Below are positions 1 through 6,207 of a DNA stretch of 15,791 bases, in pieces. Origin of the DNA: JAHEJV01 sp964653555 (GTDB lineage: Bacteria > Myxococcota_A > UBA9160 > SMWR01); assembly GCA_964653555.1 (NCBI GenBank), contig CAZZFT010000114.1, positions 1-15,791 on the forward strand, given 5' to 3'. Made by a program: the position numbers and the translations under genes. Numbering within the stretch: the stretch's first letter is position 1; the number at the start of each line of letters is the position of its first letter. Under the pieces are notes generated by a model. It ran no database searches. It saw nothing but the letters and a program-made list of their open reading frames with translations, and had not been told where the DNA came from.

Positions 1-120
1 GTCGCCGAGGTCGTGAAGGAGGACAACGTCTTCCCGATGATCCCGGCCGGCGCCGCGGTGCACGAGATGATCATCGAGCCGCCCAGACAGGCCCTGGCCA
101 AGCCCACGGGGAGCACATGA
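1..120 (+). CDS. ilvB: Acetolactate synthase large subunit, C-terminal fragment (5' part outside window)
   Basis: Only the last 39 codons are in the window, in frame 1, ending at TGA 118-120. The translation contains a stretch reading FPMIPAGAAVHEMI, which is the conserved C-terminal end of the thiamine-diphosphate-dependent catalytic subunit of acetohydroxyacid synthase. The enzyme condenses pyruvate with pyruvate or 2-oxobutyrate in valine, leucine and isoleucine synthesis. The stop codon overlaps the start of the next gene (ATGA at 117-120), which encodes the matching regulatory subunit, so the two are almost certainly cotranscribed and translationally coupled. The identity rests on a short tail plus the neighbour, but the combination is diagnostic. 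Confidence 0.93.
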   Translation, partial: VAEVVKEDNVFPMIPAGAAVHEMIIEPPRQALAKPTGST

Positions 121-641
121 GCGCCGCCCGCCCGCTGACCGCCACCGACCCGACCGGCACCCACACGATCTCGGTCTTCGTGAACAACAAGCCGGGGGTG
201 CTGGTGCGCGTGGCCCTCGTGTTCGCGCGCCGCGGCTTCAACATCGAGAGCCTGGTGGTGAGCCCCGGCGCCGAGGGTCGCTTCTCGCGCATGACGATCA
301 CCTGCTCCGGCCGCAACGAGGACCTGGGACAGGTGGTGAAGCAGGTGGCGAAGCTAGTCGACGTGGTGCACGCGGTCGACCACACCGCCGACTCGGCCTA
401 CTCGGTGGAGATCGCCCTGATGAAGCTCGAGTGCGCCCTCGACGAGCGCACCCACATCCTCCAGATCGCCGAGCACTACAAGGCGCGCGTCGTCGACTTC
501 GGCCCGAAGGCGCTGATGCTCCAGGCCCACGGCTCGAGTGAGAAGCTCGACGCGCTCACCGAGCTGCTGCGCCCCTTCGCGCTGGTGGAGGTCATCCGCT
601 CCGGGAAGCTGCTGATGGCGCGCGGCGAGGGACGCACGTAG
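117..641 (+). CDS. ilvN: Acetolactate synthase small (regulatory) subunit
   Basis: This encodes 174 residues, slightly longer than the usual 160-170, the excess being an N-terminal extension of about 16 residues. Residues 17 to about 90 form an ACT domain, recognisable from TISVFVNNKPGVL, the RGFNIESLVV segment and the SRMTI strand. The C-terminal half (about 95-170) matches the IlvN C-terminal domain, including LMKLE and a segment with ARVVDFG. The subunit activates the large subunit and confers valine feedback inhibition. The start is fixed by the ATGA overlap with the upstream stop and by a GGGGAG ribosome site just upstream. ilvC, which often follows, is absent: the next gene is convergent. 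Confidence 0.96.
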   Translation: MSAARPLTATDPTGTHTISVFVNNKPGVLVRVALVFARRGFNIESLVVSPGAEGRFSRMTITCSGRNEDLGQVVKQVAKLVDVVHAVDHTADSAYSVEIALMKLECALDERTHILQIAEHYKARVVDFGPKALMLQAHGSSEKLDALTELLRPFALVEVIRSGKLLMARGEGRT

Positions 642-642
642 T

Positions 643-720
643 CCGGGCAGGGGCCCGCCTTCGCTCGGCTGCGCCTCGCTGCGCGCGTCGGCCGACTCTC
701 GAGTCGGCCTCCTTGCCCGG
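643..720. terminator. Nested inverted repeat between convergent genes; bidirectional terminator or dispersed repeat
   Basis: The 86-nt gap between the ilvN stop and the stop of the convergent gene holds two nested inverted repeats. The inner one is GGCCGACT (690-697), loop CTCG, AGTCGGCC (702-709), a perfect 8-bp stem. The outer arms are 643-652 (CCGGGCAGGG) and 711-720 (CCTTGCCCGG), pairing over 10 bp with one G-T wobble. Between them lies a stretch rich in CGCTCGGCTGCGCCTCGCTG-like units. There is no U tract on either side, so a classical intrinsic terminator is not proven. The position between convergent genes favours termination; the internal repetitiveness also allows a REP-like dispersed element. 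Confidence 0.5.
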
Positions 721-727
721 CCGGGGC

Positions 728-1636
728 CTAGCCCGCCGGATCGAGCACGACCACCGGAATCGTGCGCTCGGCCCGGCTCTGGTACTCGAGGTAGGGGGGG
801 TAGATCTCGGCCATCTTCTCCCACAGGCGCCCGCGCTCCTCACCCTGGGCGACCCGGGCGCGGGCGCGGAAGTGCTTCGCCCCCACCTGGACCTCGCACT
901 CGGGATCGGCCTCGAGGTTGCGGTACCAGAGCGGGTGCTGCGGCATGCCGCCCTTCGACGCGATCACCACGTACCCCTCGCCCTCGGTCCCGTAGATCAG
1001 CGGCAGCGCGCGCGGCTCGCCCGACTTCCGCCCGCGCGTCGTCAGGAGCAGCGTCGGCAGCAGCCCGGGCCCGCCGAGCGGCGTCGAGTCCCACAGGTGC
1101 GCCTTCTCGGGATCGGTCCGGTAGAGCCGGATGTGCTCCGCGATCCAGGGGATCTCGCTGAAGTTCGGCATGACGGTCTCCTCGGGACGCGCGGGAAAGG
1201 GGCGCGCCAGATGGCGGCGCAGCACGTACGCACCCAGTCCCACATAGGCGATGCCGGTCGCGACGGCCAGTGCGTAGTGGACCGCCAGCCGGACGTAGGT
1301 CATCCCCTCGAGACCCTGCCCCGCCGCGCCCACCACCAGGAACGCGCCGGGTGCCTGGAGCAGCGTCGCGATCAGCACCAGCCCGATCCCGAGCTGGAGC
1401 GCCACTGCCACCGCGAAGGGCCGGGCCCGTCGCCCGATCAGGGCCAGAGCGACCAGCAGCACCACCGCCAGCCAGGCGACCGGGTCGGTGGGCCGGTAGG
1501 GACCGACGCCGGCGCCGTGGATCCAGAACGCGGCTCCCACCGCCCGGGCCAGGAGCGGCAGCGCGAGCGCCGCCCCGATCCACAGCCACAGCGTCCGGTC
1601 CTCGCGCGGCGGCCAGGAGCCCGACGAGGTGCTCAT
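728..1636 (-). CDS. Membrane domain fused to Ddn-like (F420-type) nitroreductase domain
   Basis: This encodes 302 residues from ATG 1636-1634. Residues 1-145 carry about four hydrophobic helices (roughly 14-36, 53-68, 72-104, 115-139). Residues 156-302 match the deazaflavin-dependent nitroreductase (Ddn, Pfam DUF385-like) family: MPNFSEIPWI at the start, a strand reading LLLTTRGRKSGEPRALPLIY (196-215), then VIASKGG and HPLWYRNLEADPE. Family members bind F420 (some heme or FMN) and reduce quinones or nitro compounds. No stop separates the halves. An internal ATG at 1171 (residue 156) has its own GAGGAG six bases upstream and would give a typical 147-residue Ddn protein, so both a fusion and a separately initiated short form are possible. 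It lies 13 nt downstream of the SDR gene, suggesting one transcript. The cofactor is inferred, not shown. Confidence 0.8.
   Translation of the reverse strand: MSTSSGSWPPREDRTLWLWIGAALALPLLARAVGAAFWIHGAGVGPYRPTDPVAWLAVVLLVALALIGRRARPFAVAVALQLGIGLVLIATLLQAPGAFLVVGAAGQGLEGMTYVRLAVHYALAVATGIAYVGLGAYVLRRHLARPFPARPEETVMPNFSEIPWIAEHIRLYRTDPEKAHLWDSTPLGGPGLLPTLLLTTRGRKSGEPRALPLIYGTEGEGYVVIASKGGMPQHPLWYRNLEADPECEVQVGAKHFRARARVAQGEERGRLWEKMAEIYPPYLEYQSRAERTIPVVVLDPAG
1169..1182 (-). promoter_or_regulatory. Internal ribosome binding site and start for a short Ddn form
   Basis: On the minus strand the sequence GAGGAGACCGTC ends directly before ATG 1171-1169, in frame with the longer gene. Spacing and strength are good, and the codon coincides with the point where other Ddn-family proteins begin. 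This could yield a soluble 147-residue protein in addition to the membrane-linked form. Chance purine runs are less common in this region than in AT-rich DNA, but the site could still be fortuitous, since GAGGAG encodes the plausible residues PEE. Confidence 0.45.
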
Positions 1637-1649
1637 CGCATCCGCGCGC

Positions 1650-2447
1650 TCACGACCATCCGCCCTCCAGGTCGGGGGTCGCGATGCGGCGCCCGGCGGT
1701 CCAGCCGCCGTCGACCACCAGCGCATGCCCGGTCACGAAGGAGGCGTCGTCGGAGGCGAGGAAGAGCGCGCACGCCGCCACCTCCTCGGGCCGACCGAGG
1801 CGGTCGAGTACGTGCCAGCTCTTCATCTGATCGCGCACCGCCCGCAGCGGCTCCGAGCCCAGCAGAGCGGTGAGCGGGGTCTCGATCAGTCCCGGGCACA
1901 GGCAGTTGACGCGGATGCCGAGCGATCCGTAGTCGAGCGCCATGTTCTTGGTCATCAGCACCACGCCGCCCTTGGAGGCGTTGTACGGCAGCGAACCGGA
2001 CATCCCCTCGAGCCCCTCCACGCTCGCCAGGTGCACGATGCACCCGGAGCCCTGCTCCACCATCGCGCGCAGCACGTGCTTGGCGACCAGGAAGGACCCC
2101 TTGAGATTGATGTCCACCACCCGGTCCCACTCGGCGGCGTCGAGCTGATGGGCCTGTCCCCCGCCTCCGACGCCGGCGGCGTTCACCAGGACGTCGATCC
2201 GGCCGTGGCGATCGCGCACCTCGCCGATCGCCGACTCGACGGAGGCTTCGTCGCGCACGTCGATCCCGTCGCGGAAGGTCGACGCCGGCGCCGCCGCGAG
2301 GACGTGCTCCCAGCCGTCGCCCAGCGGCTTCTGGACGTCGAGACCCGCGATCACCGCCCCCTCCTCGGCGAAGCGCCGGGCACAGGCGGCCCCGATTCCC
2401 GATGCAGCTCCCGTGATCGCCGCGATGCGATCCTGCAGTCGCGCCAT
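1650..2447 (-). CDS. SDR-family NAD(P)-dependent oxidoreductase
   Basis: This encodes 265 residues, the standard length of a classical short-chain dehydrogenase/reductase. The nucleotide-binding glycine motif TGAASGIG is at 12-19, the NAAG motif at 89-92, and the catalytic triad is S142, Y155 and K159 (PYNASK). An Asp at residue 37, at the end of the second strand, favours NAD over NADP. VDGGWT near 245-250 is the usual SDR C-terminal signature. The start ATG 2447-2445 has a strong GGGGAGGAG upstream. The substrate cannot be read from sequence. The gene sits 13 nt upstream of the membrane-Ddn gene on the same strand and diverges from the metallohydrolase gene. Confidence 0.93.
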   Translation of the reverse strand: MARLQDRIAAITGAASGIGAACARRFAEEGAVIAGLDVQKPLGDGWEHVLAAAPASTFRDGIDVRDEASVESAIGEVRDRHGRIDVLVNAAGVGGGGQAHQLDAAEWDRVVDINLKGSFLVAKHVLRAMVEQGSGCIVHLASVEGLEGMSGSLPYNASKGGVVLMTKNMALDYGSLGIRVNCLCPGLIETPLTALLGSEPLRAVRDQMKSWHVLDRLGRPEEVAACALFLASDDASFVTGHALVVDGGWTAGRRIATPDLEGGWS

Positions 2448-2549
2448 GCCAGCTCCTCCCCGTGTTCGTGGTCGAGGGGCGGCAGGGTACGCTGTTCTTC
2501 CCGTCCGGGGCGAGTGCCGGAGACGCGCGGGCGGAGAGAGGAGCAGGCG
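2448..2549. promoter_or_regulatory. Divergent intergenic region between SDR and metallohydrolase genes
   Basis: The gap between the divergent starts is 66 nt if the + gene begins at GTG 2514, or about 102 nt if it begins at CTG 2550. It must carry promoters for both directions or sit within longer transcripts. I see the SDR ribosome site (GGGGAGGAG on the minus strand, just upstream of 2447) and a GAGAGAGGAG run at 2533-2542 on the plus strand. I see no convincing -35/-10 pair or operator palindrome. Confidence 0.35.
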
Positions 2550-3323
2550 CTGAAGGCGCACCACTACCGGGGGCCGGTCTGGCGGGGCGAGGCCGTGGCA
2601 CCGGAGCTCGACGCCGCGCTGGGGCGTCCGAACAGCCTCGTCTGGCTCGAGCACGGGGCCGCTCCCGCGGTGGTGCTGGGCGTGCCGCACCACGCGCCGG
2701 TCGGGGTGGAGCGGATCGCGCTCTCGCGCCCGGGCGGCTCGCGCATCGCCGACGAGAACGCGCTGCTCTACGCCCTGGTGTGCTTCGCCGCCCTGGCCCG
2801 GCACCAGGTCGCCTGTCGTCTGGTGATCGCCAGCCAGGCCCGCGACCACGATCCCAACAAGGAGCCCGAGAGCCCCTACTGCCGCGCGGTGCTCGCGGCC
2901 GGCGCCCGGCTGCTGCTCGAGTGCCACGGCTCCGGTGCCCGCGCGCCCCACGACCTCGAGCTCTCTGCGGGACGCAATCGACACGGCCGTCCGCTCGCCT
3001 TCGGGCGCGATCTCGCCCGCGCCCTGGGCGCGGGCTTCGCCGTCGCGGCGCAGACGCGTCCCGGTACCTCCCAGGGCCTGCTCGTCGACGCCCGCGGGCA
3101 CGAGTCGCCGACCCGGCTGCGCTTCCCCGCCTTGCGTACCCACTCGCTGGTCGCCGCCGCCGACCGCGGCATCCCGGCCTTCCACCTCGAGGCGAAGCTG
3201 CGCTTCCGCAGCGCGGGCCCGCGCAACGGCCGACCGACGCGCTCGGGGGAGCGACTCGGCCGCGCCCTGGCGCGCACGCTCGCCGAGGGCCTCGTATATG
3301 CTCCAGAGCGGCCTTTGGAATGA
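2514..3323 (+). CDS. N-formylglutamate amidohydrolase-like zinc metallohydrolase
   Basis: This encodes 269 residues from GTG 2514. Features resembling the N-formylglutamate amidohydrolase / M14-like fold are PHHAP (58-62) with candidate zinc histidines, DEN (80-82), DHDPNK (111-116), ECHGSG (136-141) as a further histidine ligand, an LELSAGRN segment (148-155), and HLEAK (224-228) with a possible catalytic glutamate. Family enzymes cleave amides such as N-formylglutamate in histidine breakdown, but no hut genes are nearby, so the substrate is unknown. There is no signal peptide. The start is uncertain: GTG 2514 has only a weak ribosome site, while CTG 2550 lies seven bases after GAGAGAGGAG and would give 257 residues. 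The assignment is by motif layout and should be treated as superfamily-level. Confidence 0.65.
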   Translation: MPETRGRREEQALKAHHYRGPVWRGEAVAPELDAALGRPNSLVWLEHGAAPAVVLGVPHHAPVGVERIALSRPGGSRIADENALLYALVCFAALARHQVACRLVIASQARDHDPNKEPESPYCRAVLAAGARLLLECHGSGARAPHDLELSAGRNRHGRPLAFGRDLARALGAGFAVAAQTRPGTSQGLLVDARGHESPTRLRFPALRTHSLVAAADRGIPAFHLEAKLRFRSAGPRNGRPTRSGERLGRALARTLAEGLVYAPERPLE

Positions 3324-3375
3324 GAACACCGGCCCGATGGCGCGGCGCGGTCGCGCGCCCCGGCACCGCTCGGCG
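3324..3375. other. Short convergent intergenic gap with weak GC hairpin
   Basis: The 52 nt between the metallohydrolase stop and the DUF1295 stop contain a GGCGCG...CGCGCC inverted repeat with a 9-nt loop and no T-rich tail. It may serve as a weak bidirectional terminator. In DNA of this GC content such a repeat easily arises by chance. Confidence 0.25.
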
Positions 3376-4248
3376 TCAGCTCCCGGCGCGGCGCCCGAGC
3401 CACGGCAGCACCCGCGGCGTGCGTCGACACCAATCCGCGTAGCCGGGTCTGCGTTCTCGCATCCGGTCCTCGATCATCGGCAGGCTGACGGCGATGAACA
3501 TCGCCGTGATCGCGAGGGCGCCGACGCCCGTCCACCACGCCCCCGGATCGGCGGACCAGCCGAACCCGAACAGGCCCCACCAGAAACCCATCTCGCCCAG
3601 GTAGTTCGGGTGGCGCGAGCGCGCCCACAGGCCGGTGTCGAGGATCGCCTCGGGGGCGGGGCGCTCGCGGCGAAAGCGCAGCAGCTCCTGGTCGGCGCGG
3701 GCCTCGAGCGCGATCGCCCCCGCGGTGACGACGAGGGCGACGGCGTCGAGCCAGCCCAGAGGACGCGTGCCGGCCGCCAGTACCGGGTAGAGCGGGAGGC
3801 AGCCCAGGAACACGAAGAGCGTCGGCATCAGGTGGATGCCGAGCAGGCTCACGATCCAGTAGGCGCCGCCGCTCCGCTCGCGCAGGCGCACGTAGCGCCA
3901 GTCCTCGTGCCCCAGGCCCTGCCAGCCGCGTGCCCAGTTCCACGTGAGCCGGACCGCCCAGGCGAGCACCAGCGCGGACACGAGCGCGACCCGCAGCGAC
4001 GACGCCCCCCCGTCGCCCGTCCACCACCAGTACAGCCCGATCAGCGGGGGGGCGACGCTCCAGTAGGGATCGTAGAAGCTCGAGTTCCCGTACAGGCGGC
4101 TGCAGGCGAAGACCGCGAGCGTGGCGGCGACGTCGGCCCACAGCACGGTCGCGATCGGCGCGCCGGCGGGACACGCCAGGACGACCGCCCCCGCGACGGC
4201 GAGGGCCGCCCCGTAGGCCACCCAGACCGCGCGCGCGTCGTCGGTCAT
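3376..4248 (-). CDS. DUF1295 membrane protein (steroid 5-alpha-reductase / isoprenylcysteine methyltransferase-like)
   Basis: This encodes 290 residues with about seven or eight hydrophobic segments. Family hallmarks are SSFYDPYWS (56-64), the RLTWNWARGW segment (100-109), SRHPNYLGE (211-219) and the C-terminal MIEDRMRERRPGYADW (258-273). In this superfamily the last domain binds NADPH or S-adenosylmethionine at the membrane face, and members act on steroid, polyprenyl or other lipophilic substrates. Most DUF1295 proteins have no tested activity, so I name only the family. The start ATG 4248-4246 has a weak GGGACGGG upstream. The gene follows the LLM oxidoreductase by 49 nt on the same strand, making a probable two-gene transcript. 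Confidence 0.85.
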   Translation of the reverse strand: MTDDARAVWVAYGAALAVAGAVVLACPAGAPIATVLWADVAATLAVFACSRLYGNSSFYDPYWSVAPPLIGLYWWWTGDGGASSLRVALVSALVLAWAVRLTWNWARGWQGLGHEDWRYVRLRERSGGAYWIVSLLGIHLMPTLFVFLGCLPLYPVLAAGTRPLGWLDAVALVVTAGAIALEARADQELLRFRRERPAPEAILDTGLWARSRHPNYLGEMGFWWGLFGFGWSADPGAWWTGVGALAITAMFIAVSLPMIEDRMRERRPGYADWCRRTPRVLPWLGRRAGS

Positions 4249-4297
4249 CGCGTACCCGTCCCGAGTGCGTTTCCCGACGCGCAGCCGGTGCTCGCCG

Positions 4298-5302
4298 TCA
4301 GGACGCGATCTCCGCCATGAAGCGCAGCGTGTCCAGGTCGCCGCCGTTCATCAACAGCTGGCTCACCGGGGACTCCTCCCAGGCGGCCAGGCGCTCGCGG
4401 ATCCGCGCGTCGGGGCCGCACAGCGCGATCTCGTCCGCCATCTCGTCGGGGATCGCCGCGACCGCCTCGGCGCGCTTCCCGGCGAAGAACAGGTCCTGGA
4501 TCTTCCCGGTCACGTGCTCGAAGCCCATCCGGTTCAGCAGGTCGACGTGGAAGTTGCGGGACTTCGCGCCCATGCCACCCAGGTAGAAGCCCAACATCAT
4601 CTTCACCGGCATCAGCGCCTGGGCGAGATCGTCGTTGCGGCTGACGATCACCGTCGCGGCGATCTCGAAGCCGGGCTTCGCCTGGGCCAGCGCCTCGGCG
4701 TACATCTGCATGCGGAAGGGCGAGATGAACAGGGGCAGCCAGCCGTCGGCGATCTCCGCACATAGCGCCACGTTCTTGGGCCCCTCGGCGCCCAGGAAGA
4801 TCGGGATCGCCGGTCGCACCGGATGGATGATCAGCTTCAGCGGCTTGCCCAGCCCCGTACCGCCGGGGAGCGGCATCGGATAGTGGGGACCCGGGTTCGA
4901 GACCGGCGCCTCCCGGCGCCAGATGTCGCGCAGGACGCCCACGTACTCGCGGGTGCGGGCGAGCGGCTTGGCGAAGGGCTGCCCGTACCATCCCTCGACC
5001 ACCTGGGGCCCGGAGACGCCGATCCCGAGGATCAGGCGACCGCCCGAGAGGTGATCGATCGTCGCCGCCGTCATCGCGGTACACGCGGGGGTGCGCGCGG
5101 AGATCTGCATCACCGCGGTCCCCAGCCGGATCTGCTTCGTGCGCGAGCCGAGCCAGCACAGCGGCGAGAAGCAGTCCGACCCGTAGGCCTCGGCGAACCA
5201 GGCGCTGTGGAAGCCGAGCTTCTCGGCCTCGAGCACGGTCTCCAGCTGATTCGGGGGCGGTCCCGCTCCCATCCAGTAACCGAGCTGCACGCCGAGCTTC
5301 AT
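4298..5302 (-). CDS. LLM-class (F420-dependent type) oxidoreductase, Rv3520c-like
   Basis: This encodes 334 residues, the normal length for luciferase-like monooxygenase-fold oxidoreductases. The N-terminal MKLGVQLGYW strand, the LETVLEAEKLGFHSAWFAE helix, an IRLGTAV segment and DHLSGGRLILGIGVSGPQVVEGWYG match the F420-dependent Rv3520c-like subgroup. IPIFLGAEGPKNVALCAEIADGWLP is the following barrel strand and helix. These enzymes transfer hydride between F420 (or FMN) and an alcohol, imine or enone. The cofactor is inferred from subgroup resemblance. ATG 5302-5300 follows GGAGGAATGC, a strong ribosome site. DUF1295 lies downstream, and an SDR diverges upstream. Confidence 0.9.
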   Translation of the reverse strand: MKLGVQLGYWMGAGPPPNQLETVLEAEKLGFHSAWFAEAYGSDCFSPLCWLGSRTKQIRLGTAVMQISARTPACTAMTAATIDHLSGGRLILGIGVSGPQVVEGWYGQPFAKPLARTREYVGVLRDIWRREAPVSNPGPHYPMPLPGGTGLGKPLKLIIHPVRPAIPIFLGAEGPKNVALCAEIADGWLPLFISPFRMQMYAEALAQAKPGFEIAATVIVSRNDDLAQALMPVKMMLGFYLGGMGAKSRNFHVDLLNRMGFEHVTGKIQDLFFAGKRAEAVAAIPDEMADEIALCGPDARIRERLAAWEESPVSQLLMNGGDLDTLRFMAEIAS

Positions 5303-5343
5303 GCATTCCTCCGCGAACGGCGCGCCGACGATACCCCGCGGCG

Positions 5344-5376
5344 TTGACGCGGGCGACCCGACGCCCGTAACGTCGG
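5344..5376 (+). promoter_or_regulatory. Possible promoter with overlapping palindrome upstream of second SDR
   Basis: In the 110-nt divergent gap, TTGACG (5344-5349) is followed 16 nt later by CGTAAC (5366-5371), a plausible but weak sigma-70-type pair. Overlapping the -10 is a 19-bp interrupted palindrome, CCGACG (5358-5363), seven bases, CGTCGG (5371-5376). That arrangement would suit a repressor site. The -10 matches consensus at only three positions and the palindrome is short, so confidence is low. Confidence 0.35.
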
Positions 5377-5412
5377 TGCGCCGCCGCCGTGGACCGAGGA
5401 GGAGCGTTGGAC

Positions 5413-6207
5413 ATGCCGAATCTCGAGGGAAAGGTCGCGTTCGTCACTGCCGGTGCCACCGGCATCGGCTTCGGGTGCGCCCAGGAGATCGTGAACGCCG
5501 GCGGACGGGTGATGATCTGCGCCCGCCGCGAGGACACGCTGGCGGACGCGACGAAGCGGCTGGGCGAGCGCGCCGACTGGGTCGCCTGCGACGTGACCGA
5601 CGACGCGTCGGTCGACGCGGCGGTCGCCGCCACCGTCGAGCGCTTCGGCGCCCTCCATCTGGCCGTCAATTCCGCCGGCACGGGCACCGGCGGCCCGCTG
5701 ACCGAGATCACCACCGCCGAGTTCGAGCGGGTGATGGCGACGAACCTGACCGGTGCGTTTCGCTGCCTGCGCGCGGAAGCAAAGGCGATGATCGCCGCCG
5801 GCGGCGGGAGCATCGTCAACGTCAGCTCGATCGCGGGCGCCCTGACCCACCCCTGGATGAGCCCCTACTGCGCCTCCAAGGCGGGCCTCGACATGTTGAC
5901 CCGCTGCGCGGCCGACGAGCTCGGCGAGCACAACGTGCGGGTCAACTCGGTGCTGCCGGGGGTCGTGCGCACGCCGATGGCGGCGGCCCTGTCCGAGATC
6001 CCGATCTCGCGGGACGAGTACCTGAGCCTGATGCCGATCTCGCGTATCGGCGAGCCCGCGGACGTCGGCAAGGCGGTGGCCTTTCTGCTCTCGGACGACG
6101 CGAGCTGGATCACCGGCCAGCTGCTCCCGGTGGACGGCGGCCACACCGTCCGCAAGGGGCCGAACCTCGTGCCGCTCTTCCGGATGGGGATGTCGGGCGA
6201 CGCGTGA
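5413..6207 (+). CDS. SDR-family NAD(P)-dependent oxidoreductase
   Basis: This encodes 264 residues from ATG 5413, chosen because a GAGGAGGAG run (5396-5404) sits 8 nt upstream; GTG 5389 or TTG 5407 would be too early or too close. The glycine motif TAGATGIG is at 12-19, NSAG at 86-89, and the catalytic residues are S139, Y152 and K156 (PYCASK). CARRED at 36-41 places arginines after the second strand, favouring NADP, unlike the other SDR in this window. VDGGHT (240-245) is the C-terminal signature. The substrate is unknown. The stop overlaps the GTG of the downstream kinase gene, so the products probably belong to one pathway. Confidence 0.93.
   Translation: MPNLEGKVAFVTAGATGIGFGCAQEIVNAGGRVMICARREDTLADATKRLGERADWVACDVTDDASVDAAVAATVERFGALHLAVNSAGTGTGGPLTEITTAEFERVMATNLTGAFRCLRAEAKAMIAAGGGSIVNVSSIAGALTHPWMSPYCASKAGLDMLTRCAADELGEHNVRVNSVLPGVVRTPMAAALSEIPISRDEYLSLMPISRIGEPADVGKAVAFLLSDDASWITGQLLPVDGGHTVRKGPNLVPLFRMGMSGDA

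Noticed and set aside
713..1873. Long + strand open frame opposite the membrane-Ddn and SDR genes
   Set aside because: Its translation is a low-complexity Arg/Pro/Gly-rich product typical of the antisense of GC-rich coding DNA, and the opposite strand encodes recognised proteins.
2448..3329. Upstream extension of the SDR frame on the minus strand
   Set aside because: It lies antisense to the metallohydrolase gene and has no domain. The SDR start at 2447 has a strong ribosome site and normal length.
5301..6203. N-terminal extension of the kinase frame
   Set aside because: It is the shadow of the SDR gene, which carries all SDR motifs in another frame. GTG 6204 overlaps the SDR stop.
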